Positions 16,688 through 24,425 of a stretch of 64,000 nt of DNA are shown piece by piece. The notes beneath the pieces are model-generated. The model was given only the letters and a program-made list of their open reading frames with translations, was not told the origin of the DNA and did no database searches. Made by a program: the position numbers and the translations under genes. The stretch comes from Amycolatopsis sp. CA-230715 (lineage in GTDB: Bacteria > Actinomycetota > Actinomycetes > Mycobacteriales > Pseudonocardiaceae), in the NCBI RefSeq assembly GCF_018736145.1, contig NZ_CP059997.1, positions 2,231,501-2,295,500 of the forward strand. The letters run 5' to 3'. The number at the start of each line of letters is the position of its first letter. Position 1 is the first letter of the stretch.

Positions 16688-17539
16688 TCATCGGCTGGCT
16701 CCCGCGTGCCGGTCCAAAGCGGTGAGGACCGTGAGCGCGTCCCGCAGCGCGGCGACGTCGTGGGTCCGGATGAAGTCGACGCTGTGAGTGGCCGCGTACA
16801 GTTCCGCGGCCAGGCTGGCTGGTCCGATGTCCGGCAGCGCTCGCCCGGTGATCGCGCGGAGGAACGACTTCCGCGACGGCGAAACCATGATCGGGACGCC
16901 GAACCGGGCTCTGATCGCTCCGAGTTCGGCCAGGACCGCCAGCGACGGTTCCGGGGTGGCGCCGAGAAAGTATCCGAGCCCGGGATCGATGATCAGCCGT
17001 TCCCGGTCGACGCCTGCCGCCTGGAGCGCGGCCAGGCGCCGTTCGAAGAACCGCTCCATCGCCGCCAGTACCGTCCGCGCCTCGGTTCGCACCTTGGTCG
17101 CGGGTCCGTGCCGCTGCACGGAGTGCATGACGATCAGGCGGCATCCGGTGTCGGCCAGCTCCGCGTACCGGTCCGGGTCGGGAAAACCCTGGATGTCGTT
17201 GAGAAACATGGCACCGCGAGCGGCGGCGAACCGGTGGGTCCGGGGTTGGCACGAGTCGACCGACACCGGGACGCCGTCGGCGACCAACTGGTCCAGGACC
17301 GGGTCCAGCCGCCGCAGCTCCTCGTCGGCGGTCACCGGCTCAGCGCCAGGATGACTGGCCGCGGGGCCGAGTTCGACGACATCGGCGCCCGCCGCCAGCA
17401 AGCGGCGAGCGTGCGCGAGCGCATCCGCGGGCGCGAAGAACCTGCCACCGTCGGAGAACGAGTCCGCGGTGACGTTGACGATCCCCACCAGCCGAGGCCA
17501 GCGCCGGGACAGTTCCGATGAGGTCAGCTGACGAACCAT
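16688..17539 (-). CDS. Sul-type dihydropteroate synthase
   Basis: A 283-residue dihydropteroate synthase, which joins p-aminobenzoate to the pterin pyrophosphate in folate synthesis. The TIM-barrel motifs are VNVTADSFSDGG (21-32), IIDPGLGYFLG (183-193), SPSRKSFL (220-227) and FIRTHDV (256-262). The usual GGESTRPGA loop is replaced by ELGPAASHPGAEPV (56-69), and FLNDIQGFPDP, VMHSVQ, PEPSLAVL and GPASLAAEL follow; from memory these are hallmarks of Sul1/Sul2 rather than housekeeping FolP. No other folate gene is near, which fits a second, sulfonamide-insensitive copy. GGGAG lies 7 nt before the ATG. Resistance is inferred, not shown. Confidence 0.85.
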   Translation of the reverse strand: MVRQLTSSELSRRWPRLVGIVNVTADSFSDGGRFFAPADALAHARRLLAAGADVVELGPAASHPGAEPVTADEELRRLDPVLDQLVADGVPVSVDSCQPRTHRFAAARGAMFLNDIQGFPDPDRYAELADTGCRLIVMHSVQRHGPATKVRTEARTVLAAMERFFERRLAALQAAGVDRERLIIDPGLGYFLGATPEPSLAVLAELGAIRARFGVPIMVSPSRKSFLRAITGRALPDIGPASLAAELYAATHSVDFIRTHDVAALRDALTVLTALDRHAGASR

Positions 17540-17812
17540 GCCGTGGCTCCCGGATCGCGATCCCCATGAGAGCCCAGGCGTACGGCACGACGTCAGGTCG
17601 ACGAGGCCGCTTCCCGATGGTGATCCATCTCCAAACGCCAGTCACGGCCTGACGCACACGCTAACACCGAAGTGGCGTGCGGAGCCAAGGTCGGTGGATC
17701 GAGTTGTCCCGAGCGGCTTCGCCCGAAGGGGGAATCCCGCGGAGCGGCCTGGCTGGTTAGCGTGGATCACCGAGCACCGGTATTCCGCCGGTGGCCCGAA
17801 CGAGGGGAAAGA

Positions 17813-18559
17813 ATGCGCGTCCGCGCCGCCATCACCGCAGCGATCCTTTTGCCCGTCCTGACCGCGAGCCCGGCCTTCGCCGTCGCCGACGGTTCCGACG
17901 TCGCGCCCGGCCAGTTCGGCTTCACCGCCAAAGTGGCCATGACGGGCATTCCGCGCCCCGGCGGAAACACCTACGCGAGCTTCTGTTCCGGCTCGCTCGT
18001 CGCACCGCAGTGGATCATCACCACCGGCCACTGCTTCCACGACGCGAACCGCGACCGCGTGTCCGGCCCGGTCCCGTACCCGACCACGGTCACGCTCGGA
18101 CTCGTCGACGAGACGAAGGAAAAAGGCGTCACCCGCAAGGTCACGCAGGTACTCCAGGCGCAACCGAACGACGTCGCGTTGGCGCGCCTCGACAGCCCGG
18201 TCACCGAAGTGACCCCGTTGACCGTGCACGAACTCGTCCCGGGCGTCGGCCAGCGCCTGACACTGGCCGGATGGGGCGGCCACACCGCGAAGGACCAGGC
18301 ACCGTCGAAGAAGCTCCAGCAGGGCACGGTGCAGATCTCCTCGGTGGGTACCGCGACGGCCACCGTCCACGGTGTCGCGCCCGCCGCCACCACCAGCGCC
18401 TGCGCCTACGACTCCGGCGCACCGTACTTCGTGCCGTCCGGATCCGGTGGCCAGCTCGTGTCGGTGGAGACCAACGGCCCGGACTGCCCGCACACCGGCG
18501 CCGAAACGACGTCGCGGGTGGACGTGCTCGCGGGCTGGATCTCCGCGAACGCGAAATAG
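17813..18559 (+). CDS. secreted trypsin-like S1 protease
   Basis: A 248-residue secreted serine protease. A Sec signal of about 23 residues ends in SPAFA-VADG, so the mature enzyme would start with little or no propeptide. His is in ITTGHCF, Asp in NDVALARL, and Ser in CAYDSGAPYF, where the usual GDSGGP is changed to YDSGAP although Asp, Ser and the following Gly are kept. AGGGGAAAG lies directly upstream of the ATG. It is convergent with the TMEM175-like gene. Substrates are unknown. Confidence 0.87.
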   Translation: MRVRAAITAAILLPVLTASPAFAVADGSDVAPGQFGFTAKVAMTGIPRPGGNTYASFCSGSLVAPQWIITTGHCFHDANRDRVSGPVPYPTTVTLGLVDETKEKGVTRKVTQVLQAQPNDVALARLDSPVTEVTPLTVHELVPGVGQRLTLAGWGGHTAKDQAPSKKLQQGTVQISSVGTATATVHGVAPAATTSACAYDSGAPYFVPSGSGGQLVSVETNGPDCPHTGAETTSRVDVLAGWISANAK

Positions 18560-18572
18560 GCACCGCTCCCGA

Positions 18573-19214
18573 TCAGCCACGGGACAACGCCCTGCCCTGG
18601 ATGCGGCCGGCGACGGTGAGCACGACCGGTGCCGCGAGCCAGCACAGGTAGGAGGTGGTGCTCCCGGTCAGGAACGCGACGGGGACGGACACCGCGAACA
18701 CCGCGGCCAGGCAAATGCTGCGCAGCAGGCTCTGGGCGAACACCGGGGGTGGCCCGTCGGCGCGGTAGAGGTGTTCGCGGCGGATTTCCTGGATGATCAG
18801 GGCGAACGACGCCGACGCCAGGACCTGCACGATCGCGTACAGGCTGAACCGGGGCGGGAAGGCGCCGTCCGCGGTGATCACGCGGGTCGCGAACGGCATC
18901 AGGACCTGCATGAACAGCCACGCCAGGGTGAGGCTGATCAACCGGCCGCTCGGCCTGCGGACGTGCTGGAAGATTTCGTGGTGGGCACGCCAATGGGCGG
19001 CGATCACCACGAAGCTGAGCGCGAAGGCCAGGTACTCCTTGCCGTGGGACACCACCGACCCCACCAGGGCATCGGTGGTGTCCCCGGTGGGGACGGGGAG
19101 TTCCAGCGCCAGCAGGGTGAGCGCGATCGCGATCACCGCGTCGACGAACATGCTCAGCCGCTCGGCGGCGATCATGGGTGCCGTGTCGGTCGTGGGGTCG
19201 GCTTGCGTGGCCAT
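18573..19214 (-). CDS. TMEM175-like (DUF1211) channel protein
   Basis: A 213-residue polytopic membrane protein of the DUF1211/TMEM175 family, bacterial members of which form potassium-permeable channels. The signature RLSMFVDAVIAIALTLLALE lies at residues 19-38, with Val replacing the usual Ser of the FSD core. About six membrane helices are visible. The start ATG lies 23 bp behind the stop of the DUF6790 gene, so the two probably form one transcript under the MarR-flanked promoter. Whether the altered FSD core still conducts cannot be told. Confidence 0.85.
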   Translation of the reverse strand: MATQADPTTDTAPMIAAERLSMFVDAVIAIALTLLALELPVPTGDTTDALVGSVVSHGKEYLAFALSFVVIAAHWRAHHEIFQHVRRPSGRLISLTLAWLFMQVLMPFATRVITADGAFPPRFSLYAIVQVLASASFALIIQEIRREHLYRADGPPPVFAQSLLRSICLAAVFAVSVPVAFLTGSTTSYLCWLAAPVVLTVAGRIQGRALSRG

Positions 19215-19237
19215 GGTGAGCAGCGGTTCCTTCGGTG

Positions 19238-19765
19238 TCAGGCGGCGAGTTCCGCGGCGGGCTGGGGTGTGGCCGCCAGCCGCCGGGACTTCACGGCGAG
19301 GATGATCATGACGGCGGGGATGAGGATGTCGGTGACGAGAACGCCGCCGGTGTTGCCGGGGGCGTGGTCTCCGTTGGCGAACCACTGGTAGACGTGCCCG
19401 ATCACGGCTCCCCACAGGAACATCCCGGCGCCGAGCCCGATCGTGATGCGCTCGCGCGCCGACGCCGAGGCAGCGCGGAAGCCCAGGATGGCCAGCCCGA
19501 GGTTGGCGAAGGCGATCTCGAACATGAACGGCGTCCGGTCGAAGCCGATCGCGGTGGCCATCACCTCCGGGGCGGCGGTGAACGCGACCGTCATCCACAG
19601 GCTGCCGAACCCCATGGCACCGATGGCCCACCAGCGTTGCCAGATCTCCAAGCGCTGCTGGGGCGAGGTGGCGTGGCGGGCCCGCAGGAAGGCCCCGATG
19701 GCAGGCACCACGATCCACACGAGCGGGAACGCGGACTGGGCGAAGTAAGCGATGTCGTAGTTCAT
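19238..19765 (-). CDS. DUF6790-like membrane protein
   Basis: A 175-residue integral membrane protein with four or five helices, resembling the DUF6790 family of unknown function (WRWAIGAMGFGSLWM-like and WGAVIGHVYQW segments). ATG 19765 was chosen because TAAGAC lies 7 nt upstream; a GTG two codons earlier is possible. It is transcribed divergently from the MarR gene across a perfect 12-bp palindrome, and the TMEM175-like gene follows. Repression by MarR is a reasonable inference; the function is unknown. Confidence 0.75.
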   Translation of the reverse strand: MNYDIAYFAQSAFPLVWIVVPAIGAFLRARHATSPQQRLEIWQRWWAIGAMGFGSLWMTVAFTAAPEVMATAIGFDRTPFMFEIAFANLGLAILGFRAASASARERITIGLGAGMFLWGAVIGHVYQWFANGDHAPGNTGGVLVTDILIPAVMIILAVKSRRLAATPQPAAELAA

Positions 19766-19782
19766 GACCACAGTCTTACCTG

Positions 19783-19794
19783 GTTAATATTAAC
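19783..19794. promoter_or_regulatory. MarR-type operator palindrome
   Basis: GTTAATATTAAC is a perfect 12-bp palindrome in an otherwise GC-rich region. It lies between the divergent DUF6790 and MarR genes and overlaps the likely promoters of both, as expected for an autoregulated MarR operator. Confidence 0.7.
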
Positions 19795-19809
19795 TCGTCA
19801 ACACTCTGC

Positions 19810-19815
19810 TAGGGT
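19810..19815 (+). promoter_or_regulatory. -10 box of the marR-type gene
   Basis: TAGGGT lies 6 nt before the ATG at 19822. The palindrome at 19783-19794 covers the expected -35 position. Confidence 0.55.
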
Positions 19816-19821
19816 GGGCTA

Positions 19822-20241
19822 ATGGACGACGGACTCGCAGACCTGCTCCACCGCGTGGTCATGCTGCTGGGCGAAGCGACCCGGCGGCGCACCGATAGCC
19901 GAGACGGCTTGACCTACAGCCAGATACGACTACTGGGCACGCTGGAGGACATCGAGCCCGCGACGCAGCATCAGCTCGCGCAGGCACTGTCGATATCCGA
20001 CCCGGCGATCAGCCGAGCACTACGGCCACTCGAAACCGACGGCCTCATCCAGATCACCATCGACCCCGAACACGCCCGGCGGCGGCTGGTCCGCCTCACC
20101 GACACCGGCCGGAAAGCCTTCCACACGGCCGGAAAACCGCTCTACGACGAATTCCGCACCGCACTCCTCGCCGCGGGCTTCCCCTACGAGCGCTACCTCC
20201 AAGACACCCTCCGCCTGGCCGAACTCCTCGAACCCGACTGA
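19822..20241 (+). CDS. MarR family transcriptional regulator
   Basis: A 139-residue winged-helix regulator. The recognition part is HQLAQALSISDPAISRALRP, followed by the wing ITIDPEHARRRLVRLTDTGR, which is the usual MarR DxRxxxLxLT segment. It would bind as a dimer to a short palindrome, most likely the one at 19783-19794, and control itself and the divergent DUF6790-TMEM175 pair. The inducer is unknown. The start is fixed by the -10 box. Confidence 0.92.
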   Translation: MDDGLADLLHRVVMLLGEATRRRTDSRDGLTYSQIRLLGTLEDIEPATQHQLAQALSISDPAISRALRPLETDGLIQITIDPEHARRRLVRLTDTGRKAFHTAGKPLYDEFRTALLAAGFPYERYLQDTLRLAELLEPD

Positions 20242-20289
20242 GCGCACCGAGGTACCACAGAATGAAACGTGAAGCCTTCAGGAGGACTC

Positions 20290-21177
20290 GTGAGTGAACC
20301 GTGGCAGTGGGACGAACAGACCTGGCGCGGGCACGTCGAGCGCGTGCGCGCCGGGCGGCCGTTGCGGCCGGACTCCTGGCCCGGCGGCGCCGAAGTGGCG
20401 GTGGCGTTGTCGTTCGACTCCGACCACGAGACGATCCCGTTGCGCGACGCCGAGGTGCTGCCGGGAAAGCTGTCGCAGGGCGAGTACGGCGCGCGGGCCG
20501 GCGTGCCCCGGATCCTGAAGCTGCTCGACCGGTTCGAAGCGCCGTCGACGTTCTTCGTGCCCGCCGTGTCCGCGCTCCTGCACGACGGCGAGGCGAAGTC
20601 CTATGTGGACGCCGGGCACGAAATCGCGCTGCACGGCTGGATACACGAACGCAACACCCAGCTTCCCGCCGAAACCGAACGCGATCTCACCTTCCGGGCC
20701 TCGGACACGCTGGAACGCCTCACCGGTACGCGTCCGGTCGGCATCCGCACCCCGTCGTGGGACTTCTCCGCGCATTCGCTGCGGATCATCCGCGAACTGG
20801 GCCTGACCTACGACTCGTCGCTGATGGCCGACGACGACTGCTACGAGATCGTCGCCGACGGCGAACCCACCGGCATCGTGGAACTTCCGGTCGAATGGAT
20901 CCGCGACGACGCGCCGTACTTCACGATGGACCGGTTCGGGCCGCAACGCCCGTACACGCCGCCACGCGGGGTGTTGTCGATCTGGCGCGACGAATTCGAC
21001 CTCGCCCGCGCCGAAGGCGGCATCTTCCAGCTCACGCTCCACCCGCACGTCATCGGGCATCGCTCCCGGATCGCGATCCTCACCGAGCTGCTCGACCACA
21101 TCGCTTCGCACGAGGGCGTCTGGTTCGCCACGCACGCCCAAATCGCCGACCACGTGGCCCTCGGAAAGGACCTCTAG
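20290..21177 (+). CDS. polysaccharide deacetylase family protein
   Basis: A 295-residue NodB-fold hydrolase of the PuuE/HpPgdA subgroup. Metal and base residues are seen in ALSFDSDHET, the two-histidine motif in LHGWIHERN, and further conserved parts in RTPSWDFS and GLTYDSSLM. Such proteins are cytoplasmic deacetylases or allantoinase-like hydrolases; no signal peptide is visible, so a cell-wall role is doubtful. The GTG start is set by AGGAGG 6 nt upstream. The stop codon overlaps that of the convergent methyltransferase. Confidence 0.83.
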   Translation: MSEPWQWDEQTWRGHVERVRAGRPLRPDSWPGGAEVAVALSFDSDHETIPLRDAEVLPGKLSQGEYGARAGVPRILKLLDRFEAPSTFFVPAVSALLHDGEAKSYVDAGHEIALHGWIHERNTQLPAETERDLTFRASDTLERLTGTRPVGIRTPSWDFSAHSLRIIRELGLTYDSSLMADDDCYEIVADGEPTGIVELPVEWIRDDAPYFTMDRFGPQRPYTPPRGVLSIWRDEFDLARAEGGIFQLTLHPHVIGHRSRIAILTELLDHIASHEGVWFATHAQIADHVALGKDL

Positions 21178-22097
21178 GACGCCGAGGACGATCCGAAGGT
21201 GCCGACGACGTAGCGCACGTCGCCCATGCGCAGGTCGTCGTCCGCGGGGAGCGGCAACCCGGTGGCGGTGAACAGGTCCCTGGTGCTGGATCCGGTCACC
21301 GTCCAGCCGAGACCGGCCAGGTACGGAGCCGCTTCGTTGCGCTCGCCGAAGTAGCGCAGCCTCGCCATGTCGGTATCGAACCCGTGCGCACGCCAGCGCG
21401 CGGAGATGCGGTCCAAGCCTTCCTTCGTTTTCTCCTCGTCGCCCGGTCGCGGGTTGGGCCTGCTTTCGGTCGCGATCCGGCTCCCCGGCGCGCTGAGCTC
21501 GGTGATGGTGTCCAGCAGGCTGTCCTGCGCCTCGGGCGGGAGGTAGCCCAGCAGTCCTTCGGCACTCCACGCGGCCGGGCGGACCGGGTCGAATCCGGCG
21601 GCGCGCAGGACGGCCGGCCAGTCCTCGCGCAGGTCGGCCGCGACCACCCGCCGCTCGGCGGTGGGCGCGGCGCCCAACGCGGCCAGCGCGCGGGTCTTGA
21701 ATTCGAGGACCCTCGGCTGGTCGATTTCGTACACCACGGTGCCGCTCGGCCAGCTCAGCCGGTACGCGCGGGAATCCAGCCCCGAAGCCAGGATCACGAC
21801 CTGCGCCACACCCGCGGCCGTCGCGTCGAGGAAGAATTCGTCGTAGAACCTGGTGCGCACCTTGGCCACTTCGATCGCCACCGGCGCGACCAGGTCACCG
21901 GGCGGTGCTTCCCCGGTCGCCAGCCGGGTGAGCAGGTCGACGCCGACCGCCCGGACGAGCGGTTCGGCGAACGGGTCGTCGACGGGTGACCGCTCGGCGC
22001 GGGCCGCGATCGCCCTGACCGCCGCGGACATGGTGGCCGTCGCGCCAACGCTGGACGCGAGGTCCCAGGTGTCTCCGTCGCGCCTGGTGGAAGTCAC
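21174..22097 (-). CDS. class I SAM methyltransferase (LCM-like)
   Basis: A 307-residue methyltransferase of the leucine-carboxyl-methyltransferase-like family that is numerous in actinobacteria. Typical segments are DDPFAEPLVRAVG near residue 40, VVILASGLDSRAYRL (SAM-binding motif I), VYEIDQPRVLEFK and SAEGLLGYLPPEAQ. Members are often annotated as putative O-methyltransferases without known substrate. The GTG start at 22097 has GGGGAGAG upstream; the frame runs 22 codons further without support. It is divergent from the TetR gene, which may control it. Confidence 0.87.
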   Translation of the reverse strand: MTSTRRDGDTWDLASSVGATATMSAAVRAIAARAERSPVDDPFAEPLVRAVGVDLLTRLATGEAPPGDLVAPVAIEVAKVRTRFYDEFFLDATAAGVAQVVILASGLDSRAYRLSWPSGTVVYEIDQPRVLEFKTRALAALGAAPTAERRVVAADLREDWPAVLRAAGFDPVRPAAWSAEGLLGYLPPEAQDSLLDTITELSAPGSRIATESRPNPRPGDEEKTKEGLDRISARWRAHGFDTDMARLRYFGERNEAAPYLAGLGWTVTGSSTRDLFTATGLPLPADDDLRMGDVRYVVGTFGSSSAS

Positions 22098-22176
22098 GCT
22101 CTCCCCTTTCGGTAATCCCGTGCTTTTCCGGGTTCTGTCGGAGCGGAACCGTAACGGGGGCACCCGTCCGGCTGGC

Positions 22177-22182
22177 TAAAGT
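22177..22182 (+). promoter_or_regulatory. -10 box of the tetR-type gene
   Basis: TAAAGT lies 6 nt before the GTG at 22189, so the gene is probably leaderless. Confidence 0.55.
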
Positions 22183-22188
22183 GAGAGC

Positions 22189-22764
22189 GTGCCCGCCCGT
22201 TTGCCTCACCTGCGTTCCGACGCCAGGGACAACCGCGAACGCATCCTCGACGCGGCCCGCGTGGTCTTCGCGTCCGGCGATCTCGGCGTGCCGATCCGGG
22301 AGATCGCCCGGCGCGCCGAAGTCGGCCCCGCCACGGTGTACCGCCATTTCCCGACCAAGGAGAGCCTGGCCGCGGCGACGTTCACCGATCAGCTGCGCGC
22401 ATGGCGGTCCGTTGTGGACGAAGGGCTCGCCGACCCCGATCCGTGGCACGGCTTCTGCCGCGCGGTCGAGGGGCTCTGCGAGCTGCGAGCGCGCGACCGC
22501 GGTTTCGCCTCGGCCGTCAAATCCGCGTTCCCGCGCGCCCTGGACTTCACCGCGATGCGCACCGCCTCGCTGACCTCGGCGGCCGAATTGGTCCGCCGCG
22601 CCAAGGAAACCGGGCGTCTGCGTTCCGACGTCGCGGTGGATGACCTGATCCTCATGATCATGGCCAACGACGGTATCCACGCGAGCACGACGGCGGCGCG
22701 GATCGCGGCCTCCCGGCGTTTCGCCGCACTCATGATCCAGGCGTTCGAGGCACGTTCCGTATAA
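22189..22764 (+). CDS. TetR family regulator
   Basis: A 191-residue regulator with an N-terminal TetR helix-turn-helix (IREIARRAEVGPATVYRHFP, about residues 35-54) and a C-terminal domain of the SbtR type. It is divergent from the SAM methyltransferase, whose start is 92 bp away, so regulation of that gene and of itself is likely. The ligand is unknown. The PucR gene begins 7 bp after its stop but seems to have its own -10 box inside the end of this gene. Confidence 0.9.
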   Translation: MPARLPHLRSDARDNRERILDAARVVFASGDLGVPIREIARRAEVGPATVYRHFPTKESLAAATFTDQLRAWRSVVDEGLADPDPWHGFCRAVEGLCELRARDRGFASAVKSAFPRALDFTAMRTASLTSAAELVRRAKETGRLRSDVAVDDLILMIMANDGIHASTTAARIAASRRFAALMIQAFEARSV

Positions 22765-22765
22765 A
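22760..22765 (+). promoter_or_regulatory. -10 box of the pucR-type gene
   Basis: TATAAA lies 6 nt before the ATG at 22772 and overlaps the last codons of the TetR gene. Confidence 0.5.
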
Positions 22766-22771
22766 CGGGGC

Positions 22772-24310
22772 ATGGTCACGCTGGATCGGCTCGTCAACGT
22801 CCTCGGTGGGTACGGCGCGCGGTTGTGCTGCTGCCCCGTCGCGCGGGAGGTGGGGCTGAGCGACGTGGCGGTGGACGATCCCGCCGACGCGCGGCGGCTT
22901 CGCGGCGACGTCTACCTCGCGGTGGGGATCGAATCCGTGCTCGAAGCCGTCGAGCGGGCCGCCGCCGCGCGGGCGTCCGTCGTGCTGGTGCGCGGGTCCG
23001 AGCCGCCGGGGCCGGACGCTGTCGCGAAAGCGGACGAGGGCAGGGTCGCGGTCCTCCTCATCGATCCGGAAGTGTCGTGGGGACAGCTCGCCGGTGTGGT
23101 CTACGGCCTCGTGCTCGAAGGGCGCGAGACGGCGTCCGGCCGCGGCCCGACCGACCTGTTCGCGCTGGCCGACAGCCTCGCCGACGCGCTCGACAGCGCG
23201 GTCGTCATCGAGGACCAGCTGTCCCGCGTGCTCGCGTACTCCAACCGCCAGCAGGGCGCGGACCAGGTGCGGCTGGAGACGATTCTCGGCAGGCGGGTGC
23301 CGGATCCGGTTCGCGAGCTGTTCGAGCGCCGCGGGGTGTTCGCGCACCTCGCCGAGTCCGACGAGCCGTTGTTCGTCGAAGCCGCGCCCGAGCACGGGCT
23401 GACCGGGCGCATGGTGGTCGCGGTCAGGGCGGGGCGGGAGACGCTCGGGTCGATCTGGGTGGAGTGCGAGCGGCCGCTGTCGGAGGTCCGGCGCACGGTG
23501 CTGCACGACAGTTCGCGCACGGTCGGGCTGCACCTGCTGCGCTCGCGCGCGAGCGCCGATCTCGAGCGGCAGGTCGAATCGGACCTGGTCATCCGCCTGC
23601 TGGAGGGCACCCCGGACGCGGCGGCCGTGCTGAGCAGGCTCGGGCTCCCGCCCGACCGGTTCCGCGTGGTCGCGCTCCAGGCGCACATCGCCGAGGAGCG
23701 GCACGCCGCGCTCCTGCTCGCGTTCGAACGCGCGACCACCGGTTTCGGCTGGTCCCGGCCGGGGCGGAGCACGTTGTTCAGCAACACCGTCTACACCGTC
23801 CTGCCCGGCGAGGGCGTCGCGACGGCGCGGGCGTGGCTCGACGGCATCCGCGACGCGTTGCCTGCGCAGGTCACGGTCGCGGCCGGGATCGGCGCGCCCG
23901 CGTCCACCGCGGAACTGCCGGCCAGCAGGCGGGAATCCGACGAATGCCTGGCACTGCACGACGCGCGCCCCGGCGGGGACGCCACCGTCGCCTACGACGA
24001 GTCGTGGGACGACATCCTCATCCTGCGGTTGCGCGCGGCGGCCGCGGCTGGCCGGTCCCCCGCCCGCGGGCCGATCGCCGACCTGGCCGGGCACGACGCC
24101 GCCAACGCCACCAGCTACGTCGCGACCCTGCGCGCGTGGCTGGAGACCCAGGGCGAGCTCACCGAAGCCGCGGAACGGCTCGGCGTGCATCCGAACACCA
24201 TCCGCTACCGGCTGCGGAAGATGGCCGAGGTCACCCCGCTGCGGCTCGACCTGCCCGAGAAACGGCTGGCGATGATCATCGAGCTGGCTGTCTCCGATCC
24301 TCAGAATTGA
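22772..24310 (+). CDS. PucR family transcriptional regulator
   Basis: A 512-residue regulator of the PucR/CdaR type. An N-terminal PucR-like domain (about 1-125) and a GGDEF-like middle precede a C-terminal helix-turn-helix, LTEAAERLGVHPNTIRYRLR, near residues 466-485. In actinobacteria such proteins activate adjacent catabolic genes for purines, polyamines, proline or amino acids. The gene downstream is a DadA-type oxidase, which is the most likely target. The inducer is probably the substrate of that enzyme, but nothing in the sequence identifies it. Confidence 0.9.
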   Translation: MVTLDRLVNVLGGYGARLCCCPVAREVGLSDVAVDDPADARRLRGDVYLAVGIESVLEAVERAAAARASVVLVRGSEPPGPDAVAKADEGRVAVLLIDPEVSWGQLAGVVYGLVLEGRETASGRGPTDLFALADSLADALDSAVVIEDQLSRVLAYSNRQQGADQVRLETILGRRVPDPVRELFERRGVFAHLAESDEPLFVEAAPEHGLTGRMVVAVRAGRETLGSIWVECERPLSEVRRTVLHDSSRTVGLHLLRSRASADLERQVESDLVIRLLEGTPDAAAVLSRLGLPPDRFRVVALQAHIAEERHAALLLAFERATTGFGWSRPGRSTLFSNTVYTVLPGEGVATARAWLDGIRDALPAQVTVAAGIGAPASTAELPASRRESDECLALHDARPGGDATVAYDESWDDILILRLRAAAAAGRSPARGPIADLAGHDAANATSYVATLRAWLETQGELTEAAERLGVHPNTIRYRLRKMAEVTPLRLDLPEKRLAMIIELAVSDPQN

Positions 24311-24425
24311 CCAGTACGGACAAAACGGCCCGCCCTGTTTGGCCGATTCCGACAAAGACCGCCCGCCGGATCCGGGTCATCCTGGCCGCATCGGCACCAC
24401 GGCACGGTTCGGCGGAGGAAAGCAG

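Noticed and set aside
13933..17540. An integrated prophage or integrative element at tRNA-Lys
   Set aside because: No integrase, no phage gene, and no duplicated tRNA 3' end were found.
18424..18424. Loss of activity in the S1 protease at 17813-18559
   Set aside because: GDSGGP is changed to YDSGAP, but the Asp-Ser-Gly core and the other triad residues remain, so activity is still plausible.
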